Assembly (NCBI GenBank): GCA_900547315.1
Contig: URGI01000002.1
Location: 1 to 49,805 of the forward strand
Length of the DNA: 49,805 bases
Source of the DNA: an uncultured Eubacteriales bacterium
GTDB taxonomy: Bacteria > Bacillota > Clostridia > Oscillospirales > Oscillospiraceae
Direction: 5' to 3'
The notes beneath the pieces were generated by a model that worked only from the letters and a program-made list of their open reading frames with translations, was not told the DNA's origin and made no database searches. The translations under genes were made by a program, and so were the position numbers. Of the stretch, positions 7,493 through 14,549 are shown piece by piece. Position 1 is the first letter of the stretch. Every line of letters starts with the position of its first letter.

Positions 7493-7902
7493 TTTTCATC
7501 CTTTATAATAAAACATTCTTTTGATTTTTGGAAGTAAAATTTTGCGGTTTTACAAACTTTTTTTGTAAAACTTTTGCCGCGCCGCGCGATCCGGCAGAAA
7601 AAGCCGAAAATCTTGTCAACGACTGGCTCAAAAACGCGGCTTAGCGTGTACTGGTACAGCAAAAATCCGCACAGCGCCGCCAGCAGCTCCCAGCAGCCGA
7701 GCCGTCCGCTGCCGGCACTCATCGCAAACAGGAAAGCCGCCGACCCCGCCGCGGCACAGAACAGTATGTCCAGCAGCGCGGCAAGTCCTCTCCCTATGCG
7801 TCTCCGCGGCGGGCGCAGCAGATCGTACAGCAGCCCCAGAAGCCAGCCCCCGCCATGCGCGATCAGGAGCGCGCAGCCCTGCGCGCCTATGTTCACCTCC
7901 AC
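7489..7902 (-). CDS. yabQ: Spore cortex protein YabQ
   Basis: The 137-residue membrane protein has about four hydrophobic segments in its first 95 residues, followed by a strongly basic cytoplasmic tail (RRGKSFTKKVCKTAKFYF). The early pattern GWLLGLLYDLLRPPRR matches YabQ, which in B. subtilis sits in the outer forespore membrane and is needed for cortex formation. It overlaps divIC and begins one base after the yabP stop. Its presence argues for an endospore-forming lineage. The identification rests on hydropathy, length, the motif and conserved gene order. Confidence 0.9.
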   Translation of the reverse strand: MEVNIGAQGCALLIAHGGGWLLGLLYDLLRPPRRRIGRGLAALLDILFCAAAGSAAFLFAMSAGSGRLGCWELLAALCGFLLYQYTLSRVFEPVVDKIFGFFCRIARRGKSFTKKVCKTAKFYFQKSKECFIIKDEK

Positions 7903-7903
7903 C

Positions 7904-8188
7904 TCAGCCGAACAGCTTCGACCAGAAGCCGCCGCTCGGCGCGGGTTCGTCGTAGCTCAGCTCCTGAATGTGCCCGTGCAGCTCAAGGCAGCCCGCGTCA
8001 AGGTCTATGCGCTCTATATGCAGCCCCTGCCCGCGCACGGTGATGTCACCCTGCGACGAGCAGAGCACGACCATATTCTCGTCAAAGCCGGACACGTCGT
8101 CCACGCCCTGTATCTTCATTTTTTCCCGCCCCTCGATATTCACGCTGTGCGCGCGCTCGGTTTTCGGCGGCAAACTTTCATACGGCAT
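7904..8188 (-). CDS. yabP: Sporulation protein YabP
   Basis: The 94-residue soluble protein belongs to the YabP/YqfC family. Conserved features are a short segment around NIEGREKMKIQGVDDVSGFD, the strand pair MVVLCSSQGDITVRGQGLHIERID, and a closing hydrophobic/acidic stretch (CLELHGHIQELSYDE). YabP is made in the mother cell in B. subtilis, and its absence blocks cortex formation. Here the family core is followed by a short tail ending FWSKLFG. GGAGGTGGAGAT precedes the ATG. It is the first gene of the yabP-yabQ-divIC-yabR operon; I see no clean sigma-A or sigma-E promoter between it and the terminator at 8241-8288. Confidence 0.9.
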   Translation of the reverse strand: MPYESLPPKTERAHSVNIEGREKMKIQGVDDVSGFDENMVVLCSSQGDITVRGQGLHIERIDLDAGCLELHGHIQELSYDEPAPSGGFWSKLFG

Positions 8189-8240
8189 ATCTCCACCTCC
8201 ATGTTTTTCATATCAGTAAAATATATGCGTCTTGTCCCGA

Positions 8241-8288
8241 AAATATCTAAAAACGGCCGAGCCTAAGCTCAGCCGTTTTTAGATATTT
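8241..8288 (-). terminator. Terminator of the 2-hydroxyacyl-CoA dehydratase-like operon
   Basis: A long inverted repeat with outer arms AAATATCTAAAAACGGC and GCCGTTTTTAGATATTT encloses a short GC stem. It lies seven bases after the last gene of the operon and carries T runs in both directions. Confidence 0.85.
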
Positions 8289-8294
8289 ATGCTG

Positions 8295-9026
8295 TCAATG
8301 ATGGTCTGTGCCCTTGGAGCCGATACCGAAATGCAGCTCCTTCATACCCTCGACTTCCTCGCACACATCCTTGAGCGCGCACACGGAGCAGTCCGTGGGC
8401 AGACCCTCAAGAATATGGGTCAGGGTACCGGTGACGTCATTTGCCTTTTTGGCTTCCTTCTGCATGGCGGCATAGTCCATGCCCTTCTCGGTGACAAAGA
8501 TGACCTTCGCCGCAAGCACGTTCGGGTTCTTTCTATACTCTTTGATATAGCTCATGCCGATGCGCTTGAAGCTGACGCCCTTGCGGAGCGCGGTCTTGCT
8601 GACGCGAACCTGTTCGCGGTAGCTCTCCGGAGACATGCGAACCATGTAGCCCTCGGGATAGACATGGTACTTCGCAAACTCAATATCCTTGAGCGTGCGG
8701 TACACGATCTCGTCATCCTCGTCCAGCATGCCGACGCGGAGGAGAACTATGCGGGCAAAGTCGCAGTCGCCCTTGATATCCTTGAGGTCGGGGCCGTAAA
8801 GCTCGACTTCGTCATGCTCCACCAACTCCGCGTTGGAGGTGAAGAGCACGTAGTTTGCCGAACCCTTGCCCATCGCGCCAAGCTCATACGCTGCGTCCTT
8901 CTGGAGAACCAGCTCGCTGGAGCCGAGATCCGTCCAGCAGTCGCGTTCGTTATAGCTCCAGCGCTGCGGATTTTTGCCGTCAAAGAAAGCCTTGGTATCC
9001 TTAATAAGAGAATTATAAAGCTCCAT
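8295..9026 (-). CDS. Acetyl-CoA synthase beta-subunit (CdhC/AcsB)-related partial-domain protein
   Basis: This 243-residue soluble protein aligns by eye with the middle domain of AcsB/CdhC: YELGAMGKGSANYVLF, then ELVEHDEVELYGPDL, then IVLLRVG, then FAKYHVYPEGYMVRMSPES, then KGVSFKRIGMSYI and AAKVIFVTE. AcsB has the same order (FGGGRTPAFELV, EVEDGKIEIIGPEV, AIVVNVAG, and so on). The C-terminus holds C213, C216 and C222 (DCSVCALKDVC), reminiscent of the start of the A-cluster motif, but the later Cys and the CGC nickel site are missing. It therefore cannot be an acetyl-CoA synthase. CoA binding, Fe-S binding or partner docking are possible. It is last in the dehydratase-like operon, four bases after the 52-residue membrane protein gene. 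The ribosome site is weak. Confidence 0.65.
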   Translation of the reverse strand: MELYNSLIKDTKAFFDGKNPQRWSYNERDCWTDLGSSELVLQKDAAYELGAMGKGSANYVLFTSNAELVEHDEVELYGPDLKDIKGDCDFARIVLLRVGMLDEDDEIVYRTLKDIEFAKYHVYPEGYMVRMSPESYREQVRVSKTALRKGVSFKRIGMSYIKEYRKNPNVLAAKVIFVTEKGMDYAAMQKEAKKANDVTGTLTHILEGLPTDCSVCALKDVCEEVEGMKELHFGIGSKGTDHH

Positions 9027-9029
9027 ATT

Positions 9030-9188
9030 TTAGAATACCTGATCTACCTTCTTGCGATCGAATATCAGGTTGACCTGCTTGTAGGCCCAGCCGAGGAGCT
9101 TCTGGTCAAGGTTCCAGAAATATACGACAAACAGGACACCGACAGTGACGAAAAGCGCCTTTATCAGTTTCTTGAAGAATTTGCACAT
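9030..9188 (-). CDS. 52-residue single-pass membrane protein in the dehydratase-like operon
   Basis: The frame begins MCKFFKKLIKALFVTVGVLF. A basic N-terminus precedes one transmembrane helix (about residues 8-24), then a charged segment WNLDQKLLGWAYKQVNLIFD and the tail RKKVDQVF. AAAGGAG lies 12 bases upstream. It fills the gap between the activase and the AcsB-like gene. Its layout resembles the 75-residue protein at 10103-10330: Cys/Lys-rich start, one helix, then a Phe/Trp-x-Leu-Asp-x-Lys-Leu-Leu motif (WNLDQKLL against FDLDGKLL). The two probably belong to one family and may hold the enzyme at the membrane. No known family is recognised. Confidence 0.75.
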   Translation of the reverse strand: MCKFFKKLIKALFVTVGVLFVVYFWNLDQKLLGWAYKQVNLIFDRKKVDQVF

Positions 9189-9268
9189 ATTAGAAATATG
9201 CTCCTTTCGTTATATGGGCATATGCCGGAGCCGGCAGGTTCCGGCATATGCGTGGAGTATTGCAGGAA

Positions 9269-10063
9269 TTACTTCTTGGCGAGACCCTTCTGACGGGCAT
9301 ATTCGGCAGCGCCGAGAGCTCCCATGAGCTGGGGGTCGGTTTTGAGGTTGACGACCTTGAGCTTGAGAACGTGCTCAATCGCTTCCTTCAGACCGTCGTT
9401 CTTCGCGCAGCCGCCGGTCAGAGTGATGCTGTCGGTCGCACCGGCCTTCTTGGCCATGACGAAGCAGCGCTTTGCAACCGCCATCTCGATACCGGCTGCG
9501 ATCTCGTCCATCGGCTTGCCCTCGCCGACCAGGGTGATGACCTCGGACTCAGCGAAAACGGTGCACTGCGCGGTGATGGGGATGACGTTCTTTGCGGTAA
9601 GGCTCAGCTTGGAGAACTCAGGCAGGCTCAGCTCGAAGGAACGTGCCATTGCCTCGAAGAAGCGGCCGGTACCGGCTGCGCACTTGTCGTTCATGGCGAA
9701 GTTCTTGACGGTGCCGTCGGTGTCGATGGAGATGCCCTTGACGTCCTGACCGCCGATATCGATGATCGCCTTGACAGAGGGATCGGTCACATGGACGCCC
9801 ATTGCATGACAGGAGATCTCGGAAATGTTCTCATCTGCGAAGGGAACCTTGTTGCGGCCGTAGCCGGTACCGATGAGGTACTCAAGCTCCTTGGAGTCCT
9901 TCAGACCTGCCTGCTTGCAGACTTCTTCCATAGCGGCGATAGCGCTCTGCTCGGAATTGATCTTGCTGCGGATAGTGGTGTCCGCTACCATCTTGCCATT
10001 CTCGTCGAGTATAACTGCCTTCGTGTAGGTGGAGCCTACGTCGCAGCCGCCAAAGTATTTCAT
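9269..10063 (-). CDS. 2-hydroxyacyl-CoA dehydratase activase (HgdC/BadG-type ATPase)
   Basis: The 264-residue protein is an ASKHA-fold ATPase that drives one electron into a dehydratase or reductase partner at the cost of ATP. The phosphate-1 motif GGCDVGSTYTKAVILD (5-20), IIDIGGQDVKG (100-110) and the adenosine region TGGCAKNDGL are intact. C128 (DKCAAGTGRFFE) and C167 (AQCTVFAESE) match the two Cys that bind the single [4Fe-4S] cluster at the dimer interface of HgdC (C127/C166). The ATG at 10063 is used because the GGAGG lies inside the codons of the upstream in-frame ATG. The gene sits between two small membrane protein genes. Confidence 0.93.
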   Translation of the reverse strand: MKYFGGCDVGSTYTKAVILDENGKMVADTTIRSKINSEQSAIAAMEEVCKQAGLKDSKELEYLIGTGYGRNKVPFADENISEISCHAMGVHVTDPSVKAIIDIGGQDVKGISIDTDGTVKNFAMNDKCAAGTGRFFEAMARSFELSLPEFSKLSLTAKNVIPITAQCTVFAESEVITLVGEGKPMDEIAAGIEMAVAKRCFVMAKKAGATDSITLTGGCAKNDGLKEAIEHVLKLKVVNLKTDPQLMGALGAAEYARQKGLAKK

Positions 10064-10102
10064 TATGTATGCCTCCAAATATAATTTAATTTGAATTAAA
10101 GC

Positions 10103-10330
10103 TTAGTACTCGTACTTCGGGTATTTATCCATGTCGTAAGGAGTCTTGAGTGTATCCTTGCGCGGCATATTGTCATAGTGCTTCTTGAGGAACGGCTCGA
10201 CCACGTTGAAGAGGAGCTTACCGTCAAGATCGAAGAAGAACACTGCGAACAGAGCCACATTGGCAACGACAGCGATGCCGATGAGCTTGCCGAGGAACTT
10301 GCCGAGCTTGCATTTCTTGCACTTTTTCAT
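10103..10330 (-). CDS. 75-residue single-pass membrane protein in the dehydratase-like operon
   Basis: The protein starts MKKCKKCKLGKFLGKLIG, a Lys/Cys-rich N-terminus with CxxC, then has one transmembrane helix (about residues 15-33, IAVVANVALFAVFFF). FDLDGKLLFNVVEPFLKKHYDN follows, then a hydrophilic tail ending PKYEY. AGGAGGAAGATTTA gives a strong ribosome site, so translation is likely. It follows the 531-residue subunit gene by 16 bases. It shares layout and the F/W-x-L-D-x-K-L-L motif with the 52-residue protein downstream. No known domain is recognised. A membrane anchor, electron-transfer adaptor or assembly factor are possibilities. Confidence 0.85.
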   Translation of the reverse strand: MKKCKKCKLGKFLGKLIGIAVVANVALFAVFFFDLDGKLLFNVVEPFLKKHYDNMPRKDTLKTPYDMDKYPKYEY

Positions 10331-10346
10331 TAAATCTTCCTCCTAA

Positions 10347-11942
10347 TTACCAAGTCATGGAGTCGTCAAAGTCAAGCAGAGACGGATCCAGCGGCTCTTC
10401 GTGCATGACGGTGGTCATGTAGTCGTTGATGATGCGGCGGATCTCCATTCTGGAGACGGTGCGGCTGTCGGGCAGAGCGTGCGGCATCCAGATGGCGGGC
10501 ACGTTTCTGTCACGGAACTCATCCTCGAACAGGCCGTGCAGACCCTGAGAGCCCTTGCACTGCAGCTGGTCATACATCATAACCATGTCGCAGTTGAACT
10601 GCTCTTTGTACTCCCACAGCTCGAAGAAGTGCTTCATGCCGCCGACGGCCATACGGCGCATCGGAGCCCACATGTGGTACTGAGCCATGTCTTCGAGAGT
10701 GTGATCGTAGGAATCGGTACGGATGGTCATGTTGAACATGAGGGAGTCCATGTTGATGATGACGTTCAGACCCCAGCAGTTGTAAGCCCAAGTGCACCAG
10801 TTGGAGTAGTACAACGGAGCGCAGGACCATGCGATGACTCTGTGGCGGGTCTGCGGGAAGGAGTTGATCTTCTTCTCGACGCACTTGTTGAGTATCTTGC
10901 GAACCTTGGCATCGACCTCATGCCAGATGGGACGATCGCCGTACTGAGACTGATAGATACGATACAGAGCCTGAGCAACGCCGTTGACGGGGTAGTAGTC
11001 GGTCTTTGCAGCGACATCCCACTTCTCCCACTCGAACTCCTGAAGCTTATTCTGAGCCTCAAGACGCTCGACCAGAACGTTCCAGTTGAAGGGAACGCCG
11101 GTCTGCTCCTCGATGAACTTCCACAGCTCCTCGATTTCCTTCATGCAGTGCTTCTTGACCAGCGGATCGTCAAACTGCATGGGCATAGGCAGAACGAACA
11201 GAGGCTTGTCGAAGAACCAGTCCTGAAGGATGGAGGTGGCGACGGAGGCGTCGCAGGCCTCGTTGCAGGTGACGACCATCGGAGAGTAATCGGGCACGTC
11301 GTCCAGAACGAAGATACCGGCCTCGGCCTGGCACATCGGGCAGGGGTCACCGGGCAGACCGATGGACTGAACCGCGTCGATGTAGTTAAGAACGGTGTGG
11401 CTGTTGACGTGGCAGGTGACGAAGTAGGGAATCATCTCTATGGGGATGTTCTCAAACTTGTCGGACCAGGGATAGAACACGCCGCCCCAGATAGTCTCAT
11501 TGTGGGCGATGGTGTGCTTGTATGCCTCATTCTGCTTGTTGCCGTGCAGTCTCGTATCGGCGACAAACATATGCTGGAACTGAGTGATGGTGGCGTTGAC
11601 CATGCCGCGGTAGTGCCATGCGGAGGCCTTCATCGCCTCGCCGCGCAGACCTTCAAGGCCGCGGTCAAACCAGTGCAGAACGGGCAGGTAGGTCTGGCCG
11701 ACCCAGCGGTAGCGCCACACGCCCTTGGCGAAGTTGACGAGGCCGCCGAGCTTGATGACGTCGGCTACCATGTGGATGTAGTTGTAGAGCCAGATGTTGT
11801 AGAAGTAGTACATGGTGTCCTTGACGCCACGCCACTCTCTGTGCTTATACAGGCCGGTCTTGTCCTCGTAGAGCTCGCCGAGGCGGCGCTCGCCGTGGGG
11901 CTTGCCGTACCAGAAATCTTTAAGTGTTTTCTTGATATCCAT
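10347..11942 (-). CDS. 2-hydroxyacyl-CoA dehydratase-like large subunit
   Basis: The 531-residue soluble protein is a long member of the HgdB/BcrC-type superfamily, which binds [4Fe-4S] and radical-forming CoA substrates. Family-like parts are the segment with GLPGDPCPMCQAEAGIF and VVTCNEACDAS, the sheet/helix part PLFVLPMPMQFDDPLVKKH, and the C-terminal half from RVIAWSCAPLYYSNWCTW to MVMMYDQLQCKGSQGL and VPAIWMPHALPDSRT. Typical subunits have 380-480 residues; the extra length is a Trp/Tyr-rich N-terminal region of about 150 residues (residues 30-140). It starts one base after the stop of the 403-residue partner, with GGAGGGCAAGTAAT upstream, so tight co-expression is expected. The substrate is unknown: no CoA-transferase or acyl-CoA dehydrogenase is adjacent. 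Confidence 0.8.
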   Translation of the reverse strand: MDIKKTLKDFWYGKPHGERRLGELYEDKTGLYKHREWRGVKDTMYYFYNIWLYNYIHMVADVIKLGGLVNFAKGVWRYRWVGQTYLPVLHWFDRGLEGLRGEAMKASAWHYRGMVNATITQFQHMFVADTRLHGNKQNEAYKHTIAHNETIWGGVFYPWSDKFENIPIEMIPYFVTCHVNSHTVLNYIDAVQSIGLPGDPCPMCQAEAGIFVLDDVPDYSPMVVTCNEACDASVATSILQDWFFDKPLFVLPMPMQFDDPLVKKHCMKEIEELWKFIEEQTGVPFNWNVLVERLEAQNKLQEFEWEKWDVAAKTDYYPVNGVAQALYRIYQSQYGDRPIWHEVDAKVRKILNKCVEKKINSFPQTRHRVIAWSCAPLYYSNWCTWAYNCWGLNVIINMDSLMFNMTIRTDSYDHTLEDMAQYHMWAPMRRMAVGGMKHFFELWEYKEQFNCDMVMMYDQLQCKGSQGLHGLFEDEFRDRNVPAIWMPHALPDSRTVSRMEIRRIINDYMTTVMHEEPLDPSLLDFDDSMTW

Positions 11943-11943
11943 A

Positions 11944-13155
11944 TTACTTGCCCTCCTGGATCTTCTTGATCTCGACGCTCTCGACGAATGCCTGGAAGCG
12001 GGTGCGGAGCTGACCGGAAGCGGAGTTTATGTATTCCTTCTCGATGGAGCAGACAGGCAGACCGAAGTCGCGCGGGAGAACGACCGTGTCGATGACACGC
12101 TCATAGCTCCAGTACTCGCAGAACTTGTTGGACGCGACGATGACGCCGTCGGCGTGGTATTCCTTTGCGAGCTCCGCGATGCGTCTCTTTCTTGCGCGCA
12201 TCTCGTCCTGCGGCATGAAGCGCGGACAGTTGGAAGTCTCGAGGTAGTGGCGGGCGATGACATAGAGAGGATCGTCGCCTTCCTTGATCTCGATGGGGAT
12301 ACGGCTCTCGACCGCGCCGTAGCAGTAGCGGTCGCACACGACCTCTGCGCCGCAGCTCTCGATGAGCTTGGTGAAGTCGGGGTCGTCATTCTCGGAGCCG
12401 GCCAGAACGACCTTGCAGCGGAACGGCCACTTCATATCGGGCTCGCGGGTCTTGAGCTCCTCGGCGGTCTCTCGCAGGTAGGGCAGGATAAGCTCCTTCG
12501 GGCAGACGAGGGTGACGAGGTTGATGACGTGAAATTCATAGCCGGTGATGGTGGGGTTATCAAGCTTGCGGTAGTCGCCGATCTCGTTTATCAGGCGGCA
12601 GACCTCATTGTGCTGCTCGACGGCCTTCATGATTGCCTCGTTGGAGATGTCGATGCCGAAGTGCTCATGCAGCGGCTCAAGCACGTGTGCCTGAAGCTGG
12701 CCGCGGAAGTGCTGGAAACCGTTCTCGTTGCTCTTGAACGGAACATCGGAGAACTCGCAGAAGAAATCATCATTGTCGATGATGCGCATGTCCTTGACGG
12801 AGTCAAGATGCTTCTGCTGAAGATGCTCCTGGAAGCGGCAGGTGCCGGTGCAGGTCTCGGTCGCCATCTGGGCGTCAAGGAAGTTGAAGCCGCCCTCAAG
12901 CGCACGCTCCAGTAGGCTGCGCGCATAGTGGCAGACGCGGGAAGACATGTAGTAGGTTGCAATGTCGGGGGAAGTGCAGCGCGGCGCTCTCAGACGTACG
13001 GAGAAGCAGCCGGGCAGGTCGAGAAGAACTTCAGGCATGAAATAGCAGGTATAGCCGATAGCGCGCTTGCCCTCGGCCTTGGCCTGCTTGACAAGATCGT
13101 TGTTGGCTTCCTGAAGCAGATTCTCAAAGTAGATAAGATGCTTGAGATCTTTCAC
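11944..13155 (-). CDS. 2-hydroxyacyl-CoA dehydratase-like subunit (HgdB family)
   Basis: The 403-residue protein shows the family N-terminal signature IGYTCYFMPEVLLDLPGC (residues 33-50) and further Cys at 60, 75, 102 and 106. The C-terminal signatures are VIVASNKFCEYW and the ending GQLRTRFQAFVESVE, equivalent to the family pattern with RTR near the end. Members form heterodimers, each subunit carrying a [4Fe-4S] cluster, and remove water from 2-hydroxyacyl-CoA or reduce aromatic CoA esters after activation by an HgdC-type ATPase. The start is GTG at 13155, with GGAGGGTTATCT upstream. It is the first gene of the operon, behind a near-consensus promoter. Confidence 0.88.
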   Translation of the reverse strand: MKDLKHLIYFENLLQEANNDLVKQAKAEGKRAIGYTCYFMPEVLLDLPGCFSVRLRAPRCTSPDIATYYMSSRVCHYARSLLERALEGGFNFLDAQMATETCTGTCRFQEHLQQKHLDSVKDMRIIDNDDFFCEFSDVPFKSNENGFQHFRGQLQAHVLEPLHEHFGIDISNEAIMKAVEQHNEVCRLINEIGDYRKLDNPTITGYEFHVINLVTLVCPKELILPYLRETAEELKTREPDMKWPFRCKVVLAGSENDDPDFTKLIESCGAEVVCDRYCYGAVESRIPIEIKEGDDPLYVIARHYLETSNCPRFMPQDEMRARKRRIAELAKEYHADGVIVASNKFCEYWSYERVIDTVVLPRDFGLPVCSIEKEYINSASGQLRTRFQAFVESVEIKKIQEGK

Positions 13156-13215
13156 AGATAACCCTCCATATTTTTGTTTCCAAATTAGGCGCAGGGCGCC
13201 CACTATCACAGCAAT

Positions 13216-13244
13216 ATTTTAACAAGCCGTCATATAATTGTCAA
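13216..13244 (-). promoter_or_regulatory. Strong sigma-A promoter of the dehydratase-like operon
   Basis: On the minus strand, a consensus TTGACA (13239-13244) and TAAAAT (13216-13221) are 17 bases apart, about 60 bases upstream of the first gene. The leader contains a small inverted repeat GGGCGCCC (13194-13201). This suggests high, perhaps constitutive, expression. Confidence 0.85.
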
Positions 13245-13297
13245 TTAACTTTTAATAGATTATGAACAAAAACGCTATACAATTTATTGAAAGCTGT

Positions 13298-14452
13298 CTA
13301 AACATGAACATTTTCTACAAATTTTTGTATTATTTCCTTAGTTTCCGAGGTGCTGCCCTGTATCATTTCGGGTCTGCCGCCGCCTCTGCCGCCGATGGCG
13401 GCGTTGATATCCCGCGCGGCTTTGCGCAGGTCGATATGGCGGCTGCCGATGATATATTTGTAGCCTGCTTCATCGCTGCCGGAGAAGGCCGCGGCGAAGC
13501 CCGTGCACTTTTCCATCAGCAGATTCACGAGCTCACGCAGGGCGATGTCGTCAAGCGTGGAATCAAAGATGCAGATGTTGCCGTCGGTGAAGCTCTGCGC
13601 CGCGGCGCGCGCCGTGACCAGCTCACGGCTCGTTTCGGCAAAGCGCTCCTTGAGCCGCGCCTGCTCGTCCAGAACGCGCCGTACCGCAGGGGCAATCTCA
13701 CCGCGCGGGACGCTTAGGAGCTGCGATATCTCGGCGGCGCTGTCCTGCCGGCGGCGGTAGTCGTCCAGCGCGTCCATGCCGCACAGCAGCGTCACGCGCA
13801 CGCCGCCGCGGTGCCGCTCGGCGGTGAATATCTTTATCACGCCGATCTCACCCGTGTGCGCGACGTGCGGCGCGCAGCAGGCGCAGCGGTCAATGTCGCC
13901 GATCTCGACGATGCGCACGTCCTCGGTCAGCTCCAGCTTGCTGCGGTAGCTCAGCCGCGCCAGCTCGTCAGGCTCCGGGAACCATGTCCTGACCGGCAGG
14001 TCGGCGCGCACGGCCTCGTTCGCGCGGCGCTCTATGTCCATGAGCTGTGCCCAGTCCAGCTCGCCGCTGAAGTCGATGGTCATGCACTCGGCACTCATGT
14101 GGAAGCCGACATTTTCGTATCCGTAAATATTATGCACGAGGCCGGAGACTATGTGCTCGCCGGAGTGATTCTGCATACGGCGCAGGCGCTGCTCGCGGTC
14201 AATGCGGCAGGAATAACGCCCCAGCGCGGCGGGGGCGGACGAATAGTGTATGATCTCGCCGCCGCGCTCCTGCACGTCGGTCACGGCGACGCCGCCGATG
14301 ACGCCGGTATCGGCGAGTTGACCGCCGCCCTCGGGGAAGAAGGCGGTGCGGTCAAGGATGATGCCCCAGCCGCGCTCAAGCTCGCGGCATTCCAGCACCT
14401 CGGCCTCAAATTCAAACATGTGGCTGTCAAGATAATATAGCTTCTCGGTCAT
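13298..14452 (-). CDS. AlaX-type alanyl-tRNA editing protein with DHHA1 domain
   Basis: The 384-residue protein resembles the editing half of alanyl-tRNA synthetase and would hydrolyse Ser-tRNA(Ala) or Gly-tRNA(Ala) in trans. The metal site is present: HSGEH (H96, H100) and CCAPH (C192, H196). The glycine-rich FPEGGGQLADTG (39-50) opens the editing domain. A coiled-coil linker then leads to a DHHA1-like C-terminal domain with GGRGGGRPEMIQGS. Those features make it the long AlaX-L type. The catalytic aminoacylation domain is absent, so it is not AlaRS. ATG 14452 has GAGGTG six bases upstream; the longer reading adds 11 non-conserved residues. Confidence 0.9.
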   Translation of the reverse strand: MTEKLYYLDSHMFEFEAEVLECRELERGWGIILDRTAFFPEGGGQLADTGVIGGVAVTDVQERGGEIIHYSSAPAALGRYSCRIDREQRLRRMQNHSGEHIVSGLVHNIYGYENVGFHMSAECMTIDFSGELDWAQLMDIERRANEAVRADLPVRTWFPEPDELARLSYRSKLELTEDVRIVEIGDIDRCACCAPHVAHTGEIGVIKIFTAERHRGGVRVTLLCGMDALDDYRRRQDSAAEISQLLSVPRGEIAPAVRRVLDEQARLKERFAETSRELVTARAAAQSFTDGNICIFDSTLDDIALRELVNLLMEKCTGFAAAFSGSDEAGYKYIIGSRHIDLRKAARDINAAIGGRGGGRPEMIQGSTSETKEIIQKFVENVHV

Positions 14453-14470
14453 GTCGTTCACCTCTCTGAT

Positions 14471-14499
14471 AGAATACCATCCCACACCGCGCCGGGCAA
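14471..14499 (-). promoter_or_regulatory. Possible weak promoter for the AlaX gene
   Basis: TTGCCC (14494-14499) and TATTCT (14471-14476), 17 bases apart on the minus strand, fall in the short gap after the pgi terminator. Both boxes are poor matches. Confidence 0.3.
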
Positions 14500-14503
14500 G
14501 GAT

Positions 14504-14535
14504 AAAAAACGACGCAGATTTTATCTGCGTCGTTT
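14504..14535 (-). terminator. Terminator of pgi
   Basis: AAACGACGCAGAT and ATCTGCGTCGTTT form a 13-bp stem, followed on the minus strand by TTTTTTATC. A textbook rho-independent terminator 15 bases after the pgi stop. Confidence 0.9.
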
Positions 14536-14549
14536 GGCCTGTTCGGTTA

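Noticed and set aside
8295..9026. Functional acetyl-CoA synthase (Wood-Ljungdahl pathway)
   Set aside because: The nickel-binding CGC and the rest of the A-cluster domain are absent, and no CODH genes are adjacent.
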